NCBI GenBank assembly: GCA_037013685.1
Contig: CM072886.1
Span: forward strand, 86,930,922-86,994,921
DNA from: Acridotheres tristis
Taxonomy: Eukaryota > Chordata > Aves > Passeriformes > Sturnidae
Length of the DNA: 64,000 nucleotides
Direction: 5' to 3'
Made by a program: the position numbers and the translations under genes. Position 1 is the first letter of the stretch. Every line of letters starts with the position of its first letter. This document shows, piece by piece, positions 36,001 through 48,945 of this stretch. The notes beneath the pieces were generated by a model. It searched no databases, had not been told where the DNA came from, and saw nothing but the letters and a program-made list of their open reading frames with translations.

Positions 36001-38180
36001 GAGGAGGAAGAAGAAAAGCAGGTTCCCATAACTGGTAAATACTTCTGTAGCTAATAATGTGCTAGGTTACTGATGGACACAAGCCACATAGCCCCTAGGG
36101 GAAAATAGAAAGCCTTCAATTTTCCCAGCTACAGCAGATACTTTAGCTGAAGTGGAGCCTCTTTTTCAGAGAAAGTCAGTGGAAATAGCTTCTGCTGAGC
36201 TGGAAAGATACTCTTGATTACTTGCTGTGCTCTCAGATAATCAAGGACACAGTGGAAATACCACATAGCATGTGACCGGCTTTGATTTATACCAGGAAAC
36301 CTCTCTCAACCTCAGAACGCACTGTAAACAGCTGCTTCACAAACTTCAGACAGAAAAACCTCTTCATTTTTTATCTCTTAGTTAATATATATAAAAAACC
36401 CAAGTTTATTGGGCATTGCACAAACGCATAATTTCCGGTCCTTGCATAAAATTAGAAGATGAAACAAGGATGACTTCAAATAAATTTGTTTCTTGGGTGC
36501 AGTCTTTTGCAAGATTTCAATTACTAACTCAAACGTGTTAAAAACATTTGCCTTGTTAACCACATTATATGCTGTGTTATTTAGTACTCTGGCTATTTCT
36601 GTCCTCTAGTGTAGAATTATATATCTCTCTGCCCTCTAGAAACTCCTGATACAGTTCAATCATTACCTCACACTATGGATGTTTGCAGCTGCTACCTCAG
36701 CTTTCATATCCTTAACTTTTCCTCAGCTCCTTAGTTCTGGCAACTTTTAGCAACAACATCAAGCCTTGGTAAAAGTAATTTCTGGCTACTTCAGGAACAT
36801 CTTTTTCTTAAGAGAAATATTCAAAGCTTCAAATAAATAAAAAATATAAAAAATAAAACGTAAAAAACCCAGTATATTTAATCTCTCTTTTCTTCTAACT
36901 GTAATCACTCTTTTTTTCCCTCTTCTGTCTTAATTTTTTCTAATCTGTCTTAATTTCTCTTGATAACTCTGGAGTTACCCTATTCTGCTCTGGTCTGCCT
37001 TCACTGCTAGAGATGGCAAAAGCTCTAGCCCAGAAAACTAAAACCTAAAACTGCTGTGTACAAATGCTCCTTCTATTTCTCCCTTCTCATTACCTCTTCC
37101 TGTATATGGTGCTGCATCTTTTCCTTCCTGTTTAACATCTTTTAATCCCCTTCATAACCTTTGTTACACAGCTTTTCTTCCGGCACTTGGGACTTCTTAA
37201 ATTACTTATTAGAAACCTTCTAGCAACACTTCACTTATTGCTTTAAATCTAGCAAGAATGCTGTCACATCAAAATAAGCTATTTCACTTACACTTCTGCT
37301 TCTGCACAGTCACCTCCAAACCCTTGTATTGACACATTTCCTCTTTACCAAATATGAGCCTCCTCTGGCTTGCTGCTTGTTTCTTTTCTTTCACTTCTTT
37401 TGGCTGACCTCCCAGCTACTTTATCAAGCAACAAAGCCTTGCAACTAAACATTTAAGTTTTGTTTTTCATCTGTTGCTCATTCCAGTACTCCTTTCTGCA
37501 TCTCCATCCTTCATGGATGCATTTAAAGCCTGGCAGCCCAGGTGAAGTACTGTAAAGCTGTGCGTTTCAGTAGTGCTGATATATGTGACCATGGCCCCTT
37601 CACTCACTGCAAATCCACACTGCTCTCCTTGTTTACATTTGCTTGAATGTGTTTCCAACTTTTTTTTAGTATTTCAAAATGTTCTATAGTGTTCAGATGA
37701 AAACTGAAGCAGTGAGGTCTATTTTGTGTGCAAAAGCCTTTGTTGGAAGAAAAAAAGCATTATCAGAATTACCCTCCTTCCTTTACAATGTACTTTGACA
37801 GGTTTTTGTGGATAACAGCAGCCCTGTGAGCAGTTCAGCATGAACTTCACCACCAAGTTCAAGGCAAGAACAAGGGGGTGATGTGGTTACCAGTGCAAGG
37901 TGTTGGTCATTTTTGGTGATCCATGATGTCTGGGTCCAGTCAAAGATCTGTCTAACCTCTCTTGGGCAGTGGAAAAATAAATGGAGCTTGTATTAAGGAC
38001 GAAAAAAACATATAGTGATAATCCCCTTGACTTAAGCTATGATTTTCTATGATTTACTGATTTAGCTCATTTATGATCCATGTATCACATCCAGAAAATC
38101 ATGTGTTATAGCTGTTGGGTTTAATAAATTCATCTTATATTAACTTCCAGTATTTAGTTGTGCATTGTATTAAAAAAAAA
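36001..38180. other. No gene recognised
   Basis: AT-rich to pyrimidine-rich sequence with no supported gene or repeat family. Confidence 0.45.
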
Positions 38181-39260
38181 TGCTCTGTTGTTTCAGACTT
38201 TCAAAGTGATTATTGGTTTTAGCAGTCCTAGTTCTTTTATCTGGAATAAAAATGAACCATGGTTCCCTAGTTACCTTGTCAAGAACATTCATTATTTTAC
38301 AGATCTTCATTACATCCTTCTTCAGCAGGTTATTTTGCAGGCCAAAAATCCTGGTTTTGATGTGTTTCCTTGTGTTATTCTACACCCTTTACAGCCTTAT
38401 GTATTTCTTCCTCTTTCTACTTTTTTTTTTTTTTTTTTTTCATTTACTTTTGTAGTGTTTTGGGGTAGAGATCAGTTTGCGAAAAGTGATGACTAGAGCC
38501 ACATGTGTATTCAGGATATGTACTATATAAAAAAAATAATGGTAGCATAATGGGTGTACTTTGGTTTACTGTTTTTCCTTCTTAATAGTGTTTTTGCTTT
38601 TTTTGCCTGGTACAGAACACTAAATTGTGAACTGCTGTCTTTGTGAGTAGTAGCGGATAACAGAGTCCAAAACTGTGTAGTTAAGAATATTTTTGTGTAT
38701 GCCTTCCTTTTTCTTTTGTTGGCATTGCATTGCTAATGACATGTGGTCAATCACTTTGTTGCATGTTCCCCCGACATGCTTTTTACACAGTGTTGATCCT
38801 ATTGCAAATAACTTTCTGTCTCAGCAAACTTTGTCATCTTGGTGTTTTCCTTCTTTTCAACCTTTTTTTGCAGTATGGTGCAGGGCATAGATGCCAGTGT
38901 AGAGTCTCATGGCACACCCTTCCTTTCACTCTTTATTTTCTGTCTTTGTGTATCCCTGCATCTTCTCTTTTACTCCAGAAGAGTTTGCTTCCTTTAAAAG
39001 GCAACGGTAAGGAGCCCTGGGTAAGACCCCTGAAATTTCAATCATTTAGTTCAAGCTTACTCATATACTTGCTCATACCTTCAATGGCTTCAAGCAGATC
39101 TTTAGGGCATGACTTTCTTACTAAAGCTGCATCAAACCCGTTTCTGGTTTTGTTGGAGGTTTTCACAATTTGCCAATGCACCCTGTTTGCAGTTCTCTTC
39201 CACACCCATAAAAGTGGCGATATTCTTCCAAATTTCTTTAAGTTATAGTCTATGTGTCAC
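38180..39260 (-). mobile_element. Ancient CR1-like LINE, antisense, ~1.1 kb
   Basis: Read on the plus strand, a degraded reverse complement of a CR1-type LINE can be followed for about 1 kb. In order come 'ttacagatcttcattacatccttcttcagcagg', the subsequent 'agagccacatgtgtattcaggatat' section, 'ttgcaaataactttctgtctcagcaaactttgtc', 'agtgtagagtctcatggcacac' and finally 'gcttgctcataccttcaatggcttcaag' with 'gggcatgactttcttac'. These landmarks occur in this order in the CR1 lineages found in turtles, crocodiles and, as old copies, in birds. The copy is highly diverged and interrupted by a T20 run (38,421-38,440). Plus-strand frames of 112 and 172 codons here are antisense chance frames. Confidence 0.65.
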
Positions 39261-42200
39261 CAGTACTAATTCACATAATAACTGAGTTCCTTTAAGGCTC
39301 TTTTGTGAATGTCATGTGATTCTGGTACCTTTTACTGTCCTCTGTAAGGATCCTTGCTATATATTTTTATGAAAAAAGTTTTGTCTTTAGTTATCTTCTT
39401 CAAATAAGTTGCTTCTCAGTGAGCACCTTATGTAGCTGGCATAAAATGAGTCCATCCATATCATAAGTGAGGTCTTAAACACAGAGAGCTTCTGCATTCT
39501 TTTCTGAAAAGTTTGTATTTCATTAGCCTAAGTATTATCCCTGAATATGTGACTGCAAAATATTAATACAAAACCCAAATTCACTCCCAGGTGTTAAAAA
39601 TTTTAATAGAAAATCCCTTAAGCTATTCTACAGTTCTAATATCTGAAAAAAAAAATATTTCATTTAAACTGTGGCAGTTCACAGACCAATAGATGGTCTA
39701 TGAGTGAGTCAAACAAGTCAAGTTTATGAACAGTGACACCAATATGCAGAAAAATTTTTTGAAATTGTCACAGTCTTTGTGTTTCTTTTCAAAGATGAGC
39801 AAAGTGACTGTGGTATTGCCCCTTTATATGTCAAGGTTCTCTTTCCAGATCTGCCTGCATGAATATCATACAACATTGCAGTTATAGGAAGAAATGATAG
39901 ATTATGTTGTCATCTGTGCTATATCCTCTCATTTGTATAATGATTCCCTTTATCAGTGCAGGATTAGACGAGCAGAGTGAGGCATCATATAAACAAAGGG
40001 GAACATGGATAGCTGGATGAATTACTAGGAGGAATGCAGATGTTGCCAGCAGTTCAAAGCCTAGGTAGGAGTGGATTAAGGATCAAGACTGTCTCCCACA
40101 TATTGGGAGATCCCTATCTTCCACTTTCGTTAATTCCTTGCTAGTGTAACGTTGCCACTTCAGCCAAATGATCAGACAGTTGCTAGTGCATGGTCAAGGA
40201 TTATACAGTCTGTACTTTGAGGCTGGTTTCTGCCTTGTCCCGTTGCATTTGTCCAATGATGCCAAAGGAGCAAAATAACCCCTAGCCCCTATCTTTGGGG
40301 GTTCCCCTGTCAGAGGTGGAGCTAGTTACCTGCCTGTGGTGACTCTCTTCTGCCCTCACCTAAGGCAGGGTGCAGGTGATGGTGACATTTTTTGTCAGTC
40401 ACTGGGAGGGATGGGATGCTGCTGGTGGGTTTGTTCACAGGCTTTTCTGAGCGGCTCCTTTGCTGCCATACATGCAGCTCAACTTTTCGGGGTTACTGCT
40501 TGCTCTACTCCTTAGAGTTACAGGGAGGCAACACCACAGGCACAGCTGTTCTTCACCTCACCCCACAGGGTACTAACAGGTAACTTCAGGGATAGGGGAA
40601 ATCAGGGAAAGGAGATATTTGGGGGCAATCTTTCCGTTTGGATTTGGCTGTTGCTGCTCCTGCACCGAAGCGCTACAAAGCCACTGTGGAGAGACTGCTG
40701 TCCACCCATATATTGCACACCACTAATTTAAATTACTCTTGTAAGCTTGGAAGTTAATGCTCCTTTGCACAGAGAGAAATCCAAAATAGGCAGTGCATTA
40801 TTACTTACTCATAGATCTGCACAGGAAAATTCAGAGAGCTCTGCAGATCTTTATTTATATGCGATAATCTATATCATACACACTCACAGATATGCAAATT
40901 GCAGCTTTGCATCAGAAATTCACAGGAAAGCCTCAGGCTGATGTTAATTCCATCATTTAAATAAAGAATTTCCCATTGTTACAGAGGCCTTGGAGTGCTT
41001 CTGTGCTCTTTCTATTTACATAGTGATTTTCTCAGATGAACCAAATGTATAGGGATACAGGCTAGTGATACTCTTACCAGCTATATATTGAATTATTCAT
41101 CATTACAGAAGATTCCAACCAATACTGATTAATCACTTCTCTTCTAAATACTGTTTTTATTATAAAGCTTCCACTAATTCTGTTCTTTTGTCATTATATA
41201 TGATTTCTATCTGTTATCTGACTTGACTTTCAGTCTGGTATTTAAAAAGTACCAGAACTGTCTAAAGACTATTCAGTGAAACAGACTTTGGAAAGATATA
41301 CTGTCAAGGGCAGAGTATTGAACAAGGCAGAAGGAGAGAAAAGAAAAATCCAGACAACATAGTGATTCAGTTACAGCGATTACTCTTGTAGTAAGCATTA
41401 CTTTCCTGGAGAAATGGGTGGATGGCCCACTTCCAGAATAAAATTAGACAGTTCTTTTTCTGCATCCCCCACAACCTTCTTCCAATATCTCTCATGTTAA
41501 GGCATATGATATTTGTCATGTCCTTTGAAAGAACAAGTAGTGAAGGAGGTAGTGAGTTCCTTACCTTTGTGCTTAGGGCTATCAATCCAAAATTAAGACA
41601 AAGATATATTTATGCAATCATGTGACTCATGTCAGAGCTAACTTCTGACTTCTAGGCCAGCTGGATGGGGATGCTGTCCACATCTCTGTGTTCAAGGCAG
41701 ACACTAGATAAAGGTAGACTGGTTATGTCCTCAGGGTGCATCAGTTATCCTCATGGCCGGCTCAGTACCTATCCCCTATGCTCTTGCATCTACTCACCCA
41801 CAAATCTGTCTAGTGTGCCCAGCTTCACACCTAGCATATGACCACTTGGAGAGGGTTCAAGTTAGGAAACCAAGAAGGGAAACATGTTGGCAGCCTTGTT
41901 TGAACAACAAGTTCTCCTCTGACTTCACCTGCTGCTTGTCATTTCTGCCATCCCTGACTCTGCTGCATGTGCTTGAGTAGGCCATAGCAGAAAAGCTATG
42001 CAAGTGTGGACAAATGTCACCATCCTGGGGGAGCTGGTCCTTCAGAATGTAAGAGGGATGCAGTGCTGTATTATGCTGTGTGCATGAGTCCTTGATTTTC
42101 CACCAGAATCAGGCCCTTCTCCCCAACTGAAACCAGTTGGTGTTGATTCAGTAGGTATCATGGATGGCACTGTGTGTCCTAAGACAGGAAGGCATGTATA

Positions 42201-44317
42201 CCCCATTGCAAATCATCTCAACAGAGTTTCCTGGAAGGAAATGGCTGTCTTGTGCTCAGCTCAAATCCGAGCACGGAGCAAGAGTTATGCAGTGAATATG
42301 GTTGGGATCTGCAGTTGAACAGCGACTGAGCCACACTGACTGCCAAGGTTTGAGAAAGCACTGGACTAGACTGTTTAACCCTAACTTTAATTGTGCCTTG
42401 CATCTAACTTCAGAAAGTTGTAGATCCATGTGATTCTAATTTCAGTCTCTAGGCCCATTCTTTGAGAGAATTTACCACCTTGGGTGATGTTAAGATTTAA
42501 GCTTTGTTCAAATGCTAGGGCAGCATTTTGCTGGGGTTCTGAGACACCTTGTTTTTCTGTTATAGGTCTGATTTCTGATATGCATATTAAAATTAATTTC
42601 TCATACTTCGGTCACAAACACTCCTCTACATTTCGATTTTTATTCCTGCCATACCTCCTATCTCTTAATTTAGCTCTGTATATATAGTTCTGTGCAAGTA
42701 GTGGTCCCAAGATATAAATTAAAATATTCTGAAATAGGCAATATGAAGCTATCAAACCTGTTATTTTTGACCTGAATTCTCTTTGCATTCCTCCTTGCAG
42801 TGGAAATTCTATTATTATAATGTTCTCCAAAAAGAATGAGAAAAGTAGTAGCTGTACTTCCTGAAACACTTTCTCTTCTAAAATGAAAGAAAACTAATCA
42901 GTAGCATTAAAATTTTTACTGACTACAATTGAAAGGAATAAAAATGTAATGTAATATAATGAAGACACTTGTTTTGGTTTTTTTTTAGGATTTTTTCTGA
43001 TTTTTGGAAAGTTCATTTAAGATCACTCAGTTTGAAGACTTAAGGCAGATTTCTGAAAAGGTGAGTATTGAAAGACACAAGAATATACAAAACTAAATTT
43101 AAATATGAAATTTTGCAGGGACATAGTATGTATGTGATCCTCAATACTGAATTTGAATTACTGTTCTGCTTTATTATCTAAATTTCATTTAATGCTGACA
43201 AGTAAAACATTTGGATTAAAATGTGTTCTCCCATTTAATCCTTTAAGAGCATGATGCTAGTGTTTTTGACAAAGAGTTTTCTAAAGATGGTTTATATAAC
43301 AGCTAATTTTTTGTTTCAGAATATATATTCTCTTTTCTCAGAGGATTCATTTTATAGAGAAGATTTAGAACACATCACACATTCCTTTCTGATTTTGGTC
43401 AATAAAGTTATCATGTAATTATCATCAACCAGTATTTAATAATTAATTCCTACCTCTAGGGCTGTCTGTGGACAAAGTATGATATCTCATCTAAAAGCAG
43501 TGGCTGAATTTGTCAGTGAGGTATGGGGGAAGATAATCAGTGTCATCATAAATAATAGAGCTTTCATAATTTTAACTGCATTTAGAAACCATTTCTATAC
43601 TTGTAACATGGCCAGAGTGCCTGAAGCTCAGGACTTCATCATATCTTTTACATAGTCTCTGAAATTTTGAGTAAAAATCTAGCTTTGCACAGTGTCTATA
43701 AAACAGAAATAATGCAGCTGTGGGCAGCTTAAACAGAACTGGCCTTGTATACTATCAAATAAGATCAGTAGTTTCTGAATTTGCAGTCATCTGAGGGGGG
43801 AACTTGGGTGCAGGTGGTTGCACATCAGCTGAGACACCCCACAATGATCAGAGCAGTCCTACTGCCACACCATGCTGGCACTCAGTCAGAAAATCCCACG
43901 TACCAGCATAGTGTGCAGCAACTGCACAGCAGAGGAGGCTAAAAGCATTTCCACATTTCTCTTTTTGTTTGGACATATCAAGCAGTGAGTCTAACCTGCT
44001 GTTTTGCCCATAGCTGCACATTTTGGTGTTGGGGCAGAGTTCCTTAGTACCGTGTGAAGTTAATGCTGTTAAAGTGTCACAGTCACACTCCTTGCTGTCA
44101 TGGGCACCTCTAGGGAGCAGAGCTTGGTTCTAGCTCTACTGCCTCCCCATAGCCTACTGCAAGGCGGTTTTTAGTTAAAGCACACTGAATGGAAATGCAC
44201 TGCACCTGAAAACACGTCCTCCATTGGACCAGTATGGCCAAAATTGTCTGCATTTTATTTTGTAACATTTGGCTCTTGTTTAACTGAAGATTTATCTAGA
44301 GCATCAAGCTGCTCAAA
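39261..44317. other. No gene recognised
   Basis: Mixed sequence. Two GC-richer stretches (about 40,200-40,700 and 41,640-42,200) could be old, unrecognised repeats. A segment at 42,989-43,060 lies between a T-rich acceptor and a GTGAGT donor but has stops in all frames. No coding gene is supported. Confidence 0.4.
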
Positions 44318-44496
44318 GGCATGGCAGAAGAATGTGGGGCTGCCCATAAAGGTTGCTGAGTCTGTCTCTGGAAATATTCAAAATGTGCCTGGATGTGATC
44401 CTGTGCAACCTGCTTTAGTGAACCTGCTTTAGCAGAGGGATGGGTTGAGATGGTCTCTGGAGGTCCCTTCCAACTCTGAGTGTGATGCTGTGATAT
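44318..44496 (+). mobile_element. CR1 LINE 3' end, sense
   Basis: This short 5'-truncated CR1 3' end shows 'ggggctgcccataaaggttg', 'ggaaatattcaaaatgtgcctggatg', 'gatcctgtgcaacctgcttt', 'gagatggtctctggaggtcccttccaactc' and a final 'tgatgctgtgata', all in the order of avian CR1. A 14-bp tandem duplication (AACCTGCTTTAG at 44,407 and 44,421) is private to this copy. Confidence 0.88.
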
Positions 44497-44905
44497 GGCT
44501 ACCTTGTGCAGAATGGTCACGGCTCAGTAGATTTCACTAGCCCTCCTATCCAAGGTCAGGTGCATCTGTCTCAGAGGTCTGTCCTGTGTGATTCACTTGG
44601 CCACCTGAATTAACCTTTCACCTTGATCGTGCAGGAGTTTTGGACCTTGTTATAAAGCAGCTGTGGTCCCCAACTCTTTGAAATGGCTACGTGATTCAGG
44701 GTATAGAGGGCATTTGGTGTTCCTTATGGCATAAACTGGAATCCTGACTGTTTGGGGGACACTGTATTCTGAAGAAAGAAGAAATTGATCTATTCCCTTC
44801 ATCAGACTGAGACATAAACAAAATGGGTGATGCATTATCAGTAGAGTAGCTACTGATGTAGTCAAGATACCATCATTTCAACAGTGTAAGCTTGATGTGA
44901 GTGCC

Positions 44906-44930
44906 ATGATGGCCACTTTGGAGACATGAA
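44906..44930. repeat. 25-bp direct repeat, copy 1
   Basis: The sequence beginning ATGATGGCCACTTTGGAGAC and ending ATGAA recurs exactly at 45,953-45,977. A 25-bp exact match at this distance is not expected by chance. Confidence 0.85.
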
Positions 44931-45952
44931 TCCTGTCAGGTGAATAAAGGTCCACGGCATGAAGAAATACAGCACCTGAGGACTGTACAGGAGCAAAGCA
45001 CACAGAGCAGACCTCAGCCACTTCGTATTTCTGACAGACTGTTTGTCCAAGTTGATTTGCATCAAAATAATGACAATTTGCAGATTGCTGTAGCTGTGAA
45101 AGATGTTATACTGGTGCTAGAGGGAAGGTATTAACTCTCACAGCAGAGGGCTTGGAATTCTAGAGCTCCAACTCCACTGCTGGTCAACCCATCTCTCTGG
45201 GACAAAGCAGTTCCTTCAGTGGGTTTAATCTCCCTCACTCAAAACTTCTTTGTGGTGGGAGAGACCCTGGCTTGGGATATGGTCATGCCTCAAGCCACCA
45301 AGAGAGGGTGAAAGTATCTGTAACAGTCCTGATGAGCATCTGCTCAGTTTCCTGTCAGTCCAGGCCAATTCACAGACCAGTGCACACCATGTGTCCAAGC
45401 TCACTCCATAACAATGGCAAGGATCAGCGTATCTGTCAAGAATGCATGCTCCTTATTTCCATGTGTGGCAGAATTGATCTTTATGGGGAAGAAAGATTTG
45501 TAAGCCTAGTCTGTGTTTGATCTCTCTTTTGCAAACAGTGATTACTTCCACCACATTTAAGTGAAAACATTTCAAAGTTTCATTGTTTAGATATTCTTAA
45601 AAATGGAAACAATATGAACCACAATGATCATTAATATGCACTTCCAAACAGAATTTACACCTTCCTTTCTATCTGAAGAGTGCCTGTCACATGGAAAATT
45701 CTAATTATAGTCACAAACTTAATGAGAACCACTGCAGTAACAATAGCAATATTAAAAGGAGGGAAATTGAGGAATTACAGAAAATACTAACAAGTTGCTA
45801 ACTTATCCACTTATCTGTGATCTCTATTTGTATTTTGATTCCTTTATATCTCTTGGATTGAAATAATGATTTTCCAGGGATCACATTTATGCTTAGTTTT
45901 CCTTTAAGAATATTTAATAATTTATTATAATATATTTTTGTCCTATTAAAAA
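44931..45952. other. ~1-kb segment between exact direct repeats
   Basis: This 1,022-bp segment is bounded by the 25-bp repeat copies. Its right end (…CTATTAAAAA) is A-rich directly before the second copy, as a retroposed insertion with target-site duplication would show, but the A-tail is short. The content is unrecognised. A 64-codon frame at 44,940-45,134 begins just inside the left repeat. Alternatives are a templated copy made during break repair or an old tandem duplication that has lost its similarity. Confidence 0.35.
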
Positions 45953-45977
45953 ATGATGGCCACTTTGGAGACATGAA
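45953..45977. repeat. 25-bp direct repeat, copy 2
   Basis: Exact second copy of the sequence at 44,906-44,930; flanking bases differ on both sides. Confidence 0.85.
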
Positions 45978-46560
45978 GGTGCAATTTTCCAAATCTTTTA
46001 ATTCATGCTTACATACTACAGCAGTGGAAACTTCAGACATTTAAATATTGGTTTGCTTGTTTATCTCCATATTGATTGAAAGGGGAGGTCCATTGATAGC
46101 TCTTTGTAAAAGAAAAAAAGACTCTTGAAGAATTATTTTTCAACAAGTTCTAGGTAAAGAAGAGCAGGAATTAAAAAAAAGCTTCAGAGCTTTTCTTGCT
46201 CTTGTTTGGAATAAATTCTCTAATCTGTGAAAGAACATAAACTTCAAAACACATACCCTTGCTTCAAGCTCTTTTTTTTTGTACAGCTTAGGGAGATATC
46301 CTAATATGAAACATACTTTTTTTTTTCCTGGACTGCTCTTCAGTCCACTATGACCATCTGTGCATAGTATGGCTTTAGCTGCCTTTAAAATTATTCTCTA
46401 AAGTTGAGAGAAATATTTCTGAATTGACCCCAGCCTCTTAGGGAAAACAGAGACAGACCATGATACCCACTAAGTATTTAAAAACAGACAATAATTTAAC
46501 AGAAACCAAAGAAAGTCTCAAAGCTATTAGTTAAATTTTAATCTATACCATATTTTATAA
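45978..46560. other. No gene recognised
   Basis: AT-rich sequence with T-runs near 46,275 and 46,318. Confidence 0.45.
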
Positions 46561-46564
46561 ATAC

Positions 46565-47275
46565 ATGGGATCTAAGGGCTAGAAAAAAACCATTAGATCA
46601 TATAGATTTATTTCCTGAGCTCAGTGATTTATGTTTGACGAAAGCGTATCTTCCAGGCAAACTTCCAGACCATGCTTTGGATATATTAAGTTGTGGAGAA
46701 TCCACCACTTCCCTTGGTAGTTAGTGTTGCTGTAAAAGCAAAACTTAGTACTAAATATGAATTTATCTGTCTTCTTTATCTTATGGCTGTTGATTTTTTT
46801 TATTCTTTCTTTAGTAGATGAGAAGCCACTTCAGTGCACAGTACTTAGAGAACTATAATTAAGCCACCTTCATCTTTTATTTTTTCGTCTTTCTTCTGAT
46901 AAGCCAAACCACTTGAATTCCTTTAATGTTTTACCACATGGCAGATTATACAGCATATGGATAATTTCTTTTGTTGCTTTCTGTAACCTCACAATATCAT
47001 CAACATCCTTCCAAAAGGAGGGACAAGAAGCCAATTTGCAATGATTCAGCACCACTTTGGTGAAGCTCTTCACAGAAGTGAAAAGGATTCCTGGCTCCCT
47101 TGGGTGTCCCCTGTTTGGGCACACATGCATCCCCTCGCCTCTCTCCCCATTTATATGCTGTTTATCATTAGATTTTACTAGTAGTCCATATTTGGTTGCT
47201 TCTCAGTCCAGATCCCCAAATGTTTCTTGGAGTGGCTCCTCAGTAGAATATGATGTCTCCTTCTGAGGGTTTAAC
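46565..47275 (-). mobile_element. Ancient CR1-like LINE 3' part, antisense, ~0.7 kb
   Basis: On the plus strand, the reverse complement of an old CR1 3' region can be read. It opens with 'gggctagaaaaaaaccattagatcat', then 'ggagaatccaccacttcccttggtagttagtgttgctg', 'cttctgataagccaaaccacttgaattcctttaatg', 'ttctgtaacctcacaatatcatcaacatccttcc' and, towards the 5' side, 'ccagatccccaaatg'. On the minus strand a frame (46,870-47,130) keeps a recognisable piece of the CR1 protein C-terminal region around LPCGKTLKEFKWFGLSEERR. It is older than the copies at 7.2, 10.3, 44.3 and 60.1 kb and inactive. Confidence 0.78.
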
Positions 47276-47279
47276 TTCC

Positions 47280-48905
47280 ATGACTTATGCCTAGCAACAG
47301 TACACAGGGCTCTGAATTGCGACATTTTAAAGGAAACTTGGGTCGAGTAACCAGATGGTTTTTGATAGAATTCAGTAGGATTGGACTTGAAATAATGATA
47401 TTTGAAGATTCTCAGAGAAAAACACTCATGTAAAAGCTGTTCTTCATTGAAACTACCTCTTGAGAGCTATTACTTGTGCTGCCACATTTGTAATATTTTT
47501 TCTTCTGGTATGATGTGTAACATAATGACAGTGATAATTATTTTATGTCTATGTTGTTTTTTAACTTTATTTAAAACAGCTTTATCTGTTTTGTTGCTTG
47601 TTTGTTTGTTTGTTTTATTTTCAAGATGACTCTAGTTGAGTATAAGGAAGGGAAAAGAAAGCCACAGTCTGAGGAGACCACTTCATTGACACATCTTGAG
47701 GACAAACAAGACTTATCACACTCTTCCAGCTGTCTGGCATGTGTTTGCATTCATAACCTAACTATTCCAATGCAATCAGTTCCAAAATTAATGGTGACAA
47801 GTGCACTGTCACACAGTTAAGAAATGTCAGGTTCTTTCTTGAAGTCAGCATGCAGCAGTGTGCTGAGTGGTTCCATGTTCAGTCCCAAGATGTGACTACC
47901 TCTGCATCTTCTTAAACATAAGAAAAGGAAAATACTTAAATTGATGTGAAATTTACATTCAAACCTATTTGGAGGCAAAAGCCATTAATATTTTATAGAG
48001 AAATAAACAAACCACCCAAACCAAAACTACCAAACCCAGAGCATTTTAATATCTGTTTTACAAAGTGGCCTAACTAAAACCAAAGACTCACTTACCTTGC
48101 TGCATATCCAGGGATAAATGTTCTATTTTAACCAGTGAATTCAACATTTGATATAAAGAAGACTTCTTTCTAAGGCACATTTAAGGCTGAAAGTACTCTG
48201 TCCTCTAAAAGCCTAAATTTCAGTGAGCGCTGGACGTTGTGCAAGACCACCATTAAGAAAGCAATAAGAAGAAAAATAGATTGTTAGGAAAATGCTGTCA
48301 ATTGTTATATTCAATACTAAAGTAGCTTCTCTAAGAAAAATGTCTATTTTACACCTAATCAATCACCAAAAATGAAGAAATGGTAGAAAGAGTCCTGTTT
48401 AATTTTAAGAAATGGTTCTGGATGGCCATATGTGCTGAAGAAGGGAAATCATGGTCTATCAGGAAGGTGGGGTGAATAATATAATATTTACATGTTGAGA
48501 GTCAAATTTCCTTTACTTTTGCAACAATGCAAATCAGTCATAAGTGTTATGAGGTCAGCAAACTAACTCTAGGTGCATATATGTATAATGGAGAGTGGAA
48601 ATTTGATTCAACCATGGCTGGATTAAAGTAAATATTATGCTCCTGACAGAAGTGCCAGCATGATAAAATAACAAAATTAATAAATAATAAATCTCAGACA
48701 ATATTGTCTTTAAGATAAAAATGAGAAGAAGGAGTGAAACAGTGTGAAAATAACTGTCTCATTCATCTTAGGTTGATCTATAAGCTGTGGCATTTACTGA
48801 TCTCTACCACACTGTGCATTCTCAAAGACGAGTAGGCAGTCAAATACATCCCAACTGTTTCTTTCATTTTTTTTCTTTTTTCTTTCCATATTTTTTGTGG
48901 GTGTT
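47280..48905. other. No gene recognised
   Basis: AT-rich sequence with an A/C-rich piece near 48,005-48,035. A strong minus-strand donor (CAGCAAG/GTAAGTGAG near 48,090) has no open exon next to it. Confidence 0.45.
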
Positions 48906-48914
48906 TTTTTGTGT

Positions 48915-48945
<31 letters not shown>
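48906..48945. repeat. (TTTTG)n simple repeat
   Basis: About six TTTTG units, followed by more T. Confidence 0.85.

Noticed and set aside
38730..39248. 172-codon plus-strand frame
   Set aside because: It lies antisense within an ancient CR1 copy and resembles no protein.
42989..43060. 72-bp segment between T-rich acceptor and GTGAGT donor
   Set aside because: All frames contain stops; an ordinary pseudo-exon.
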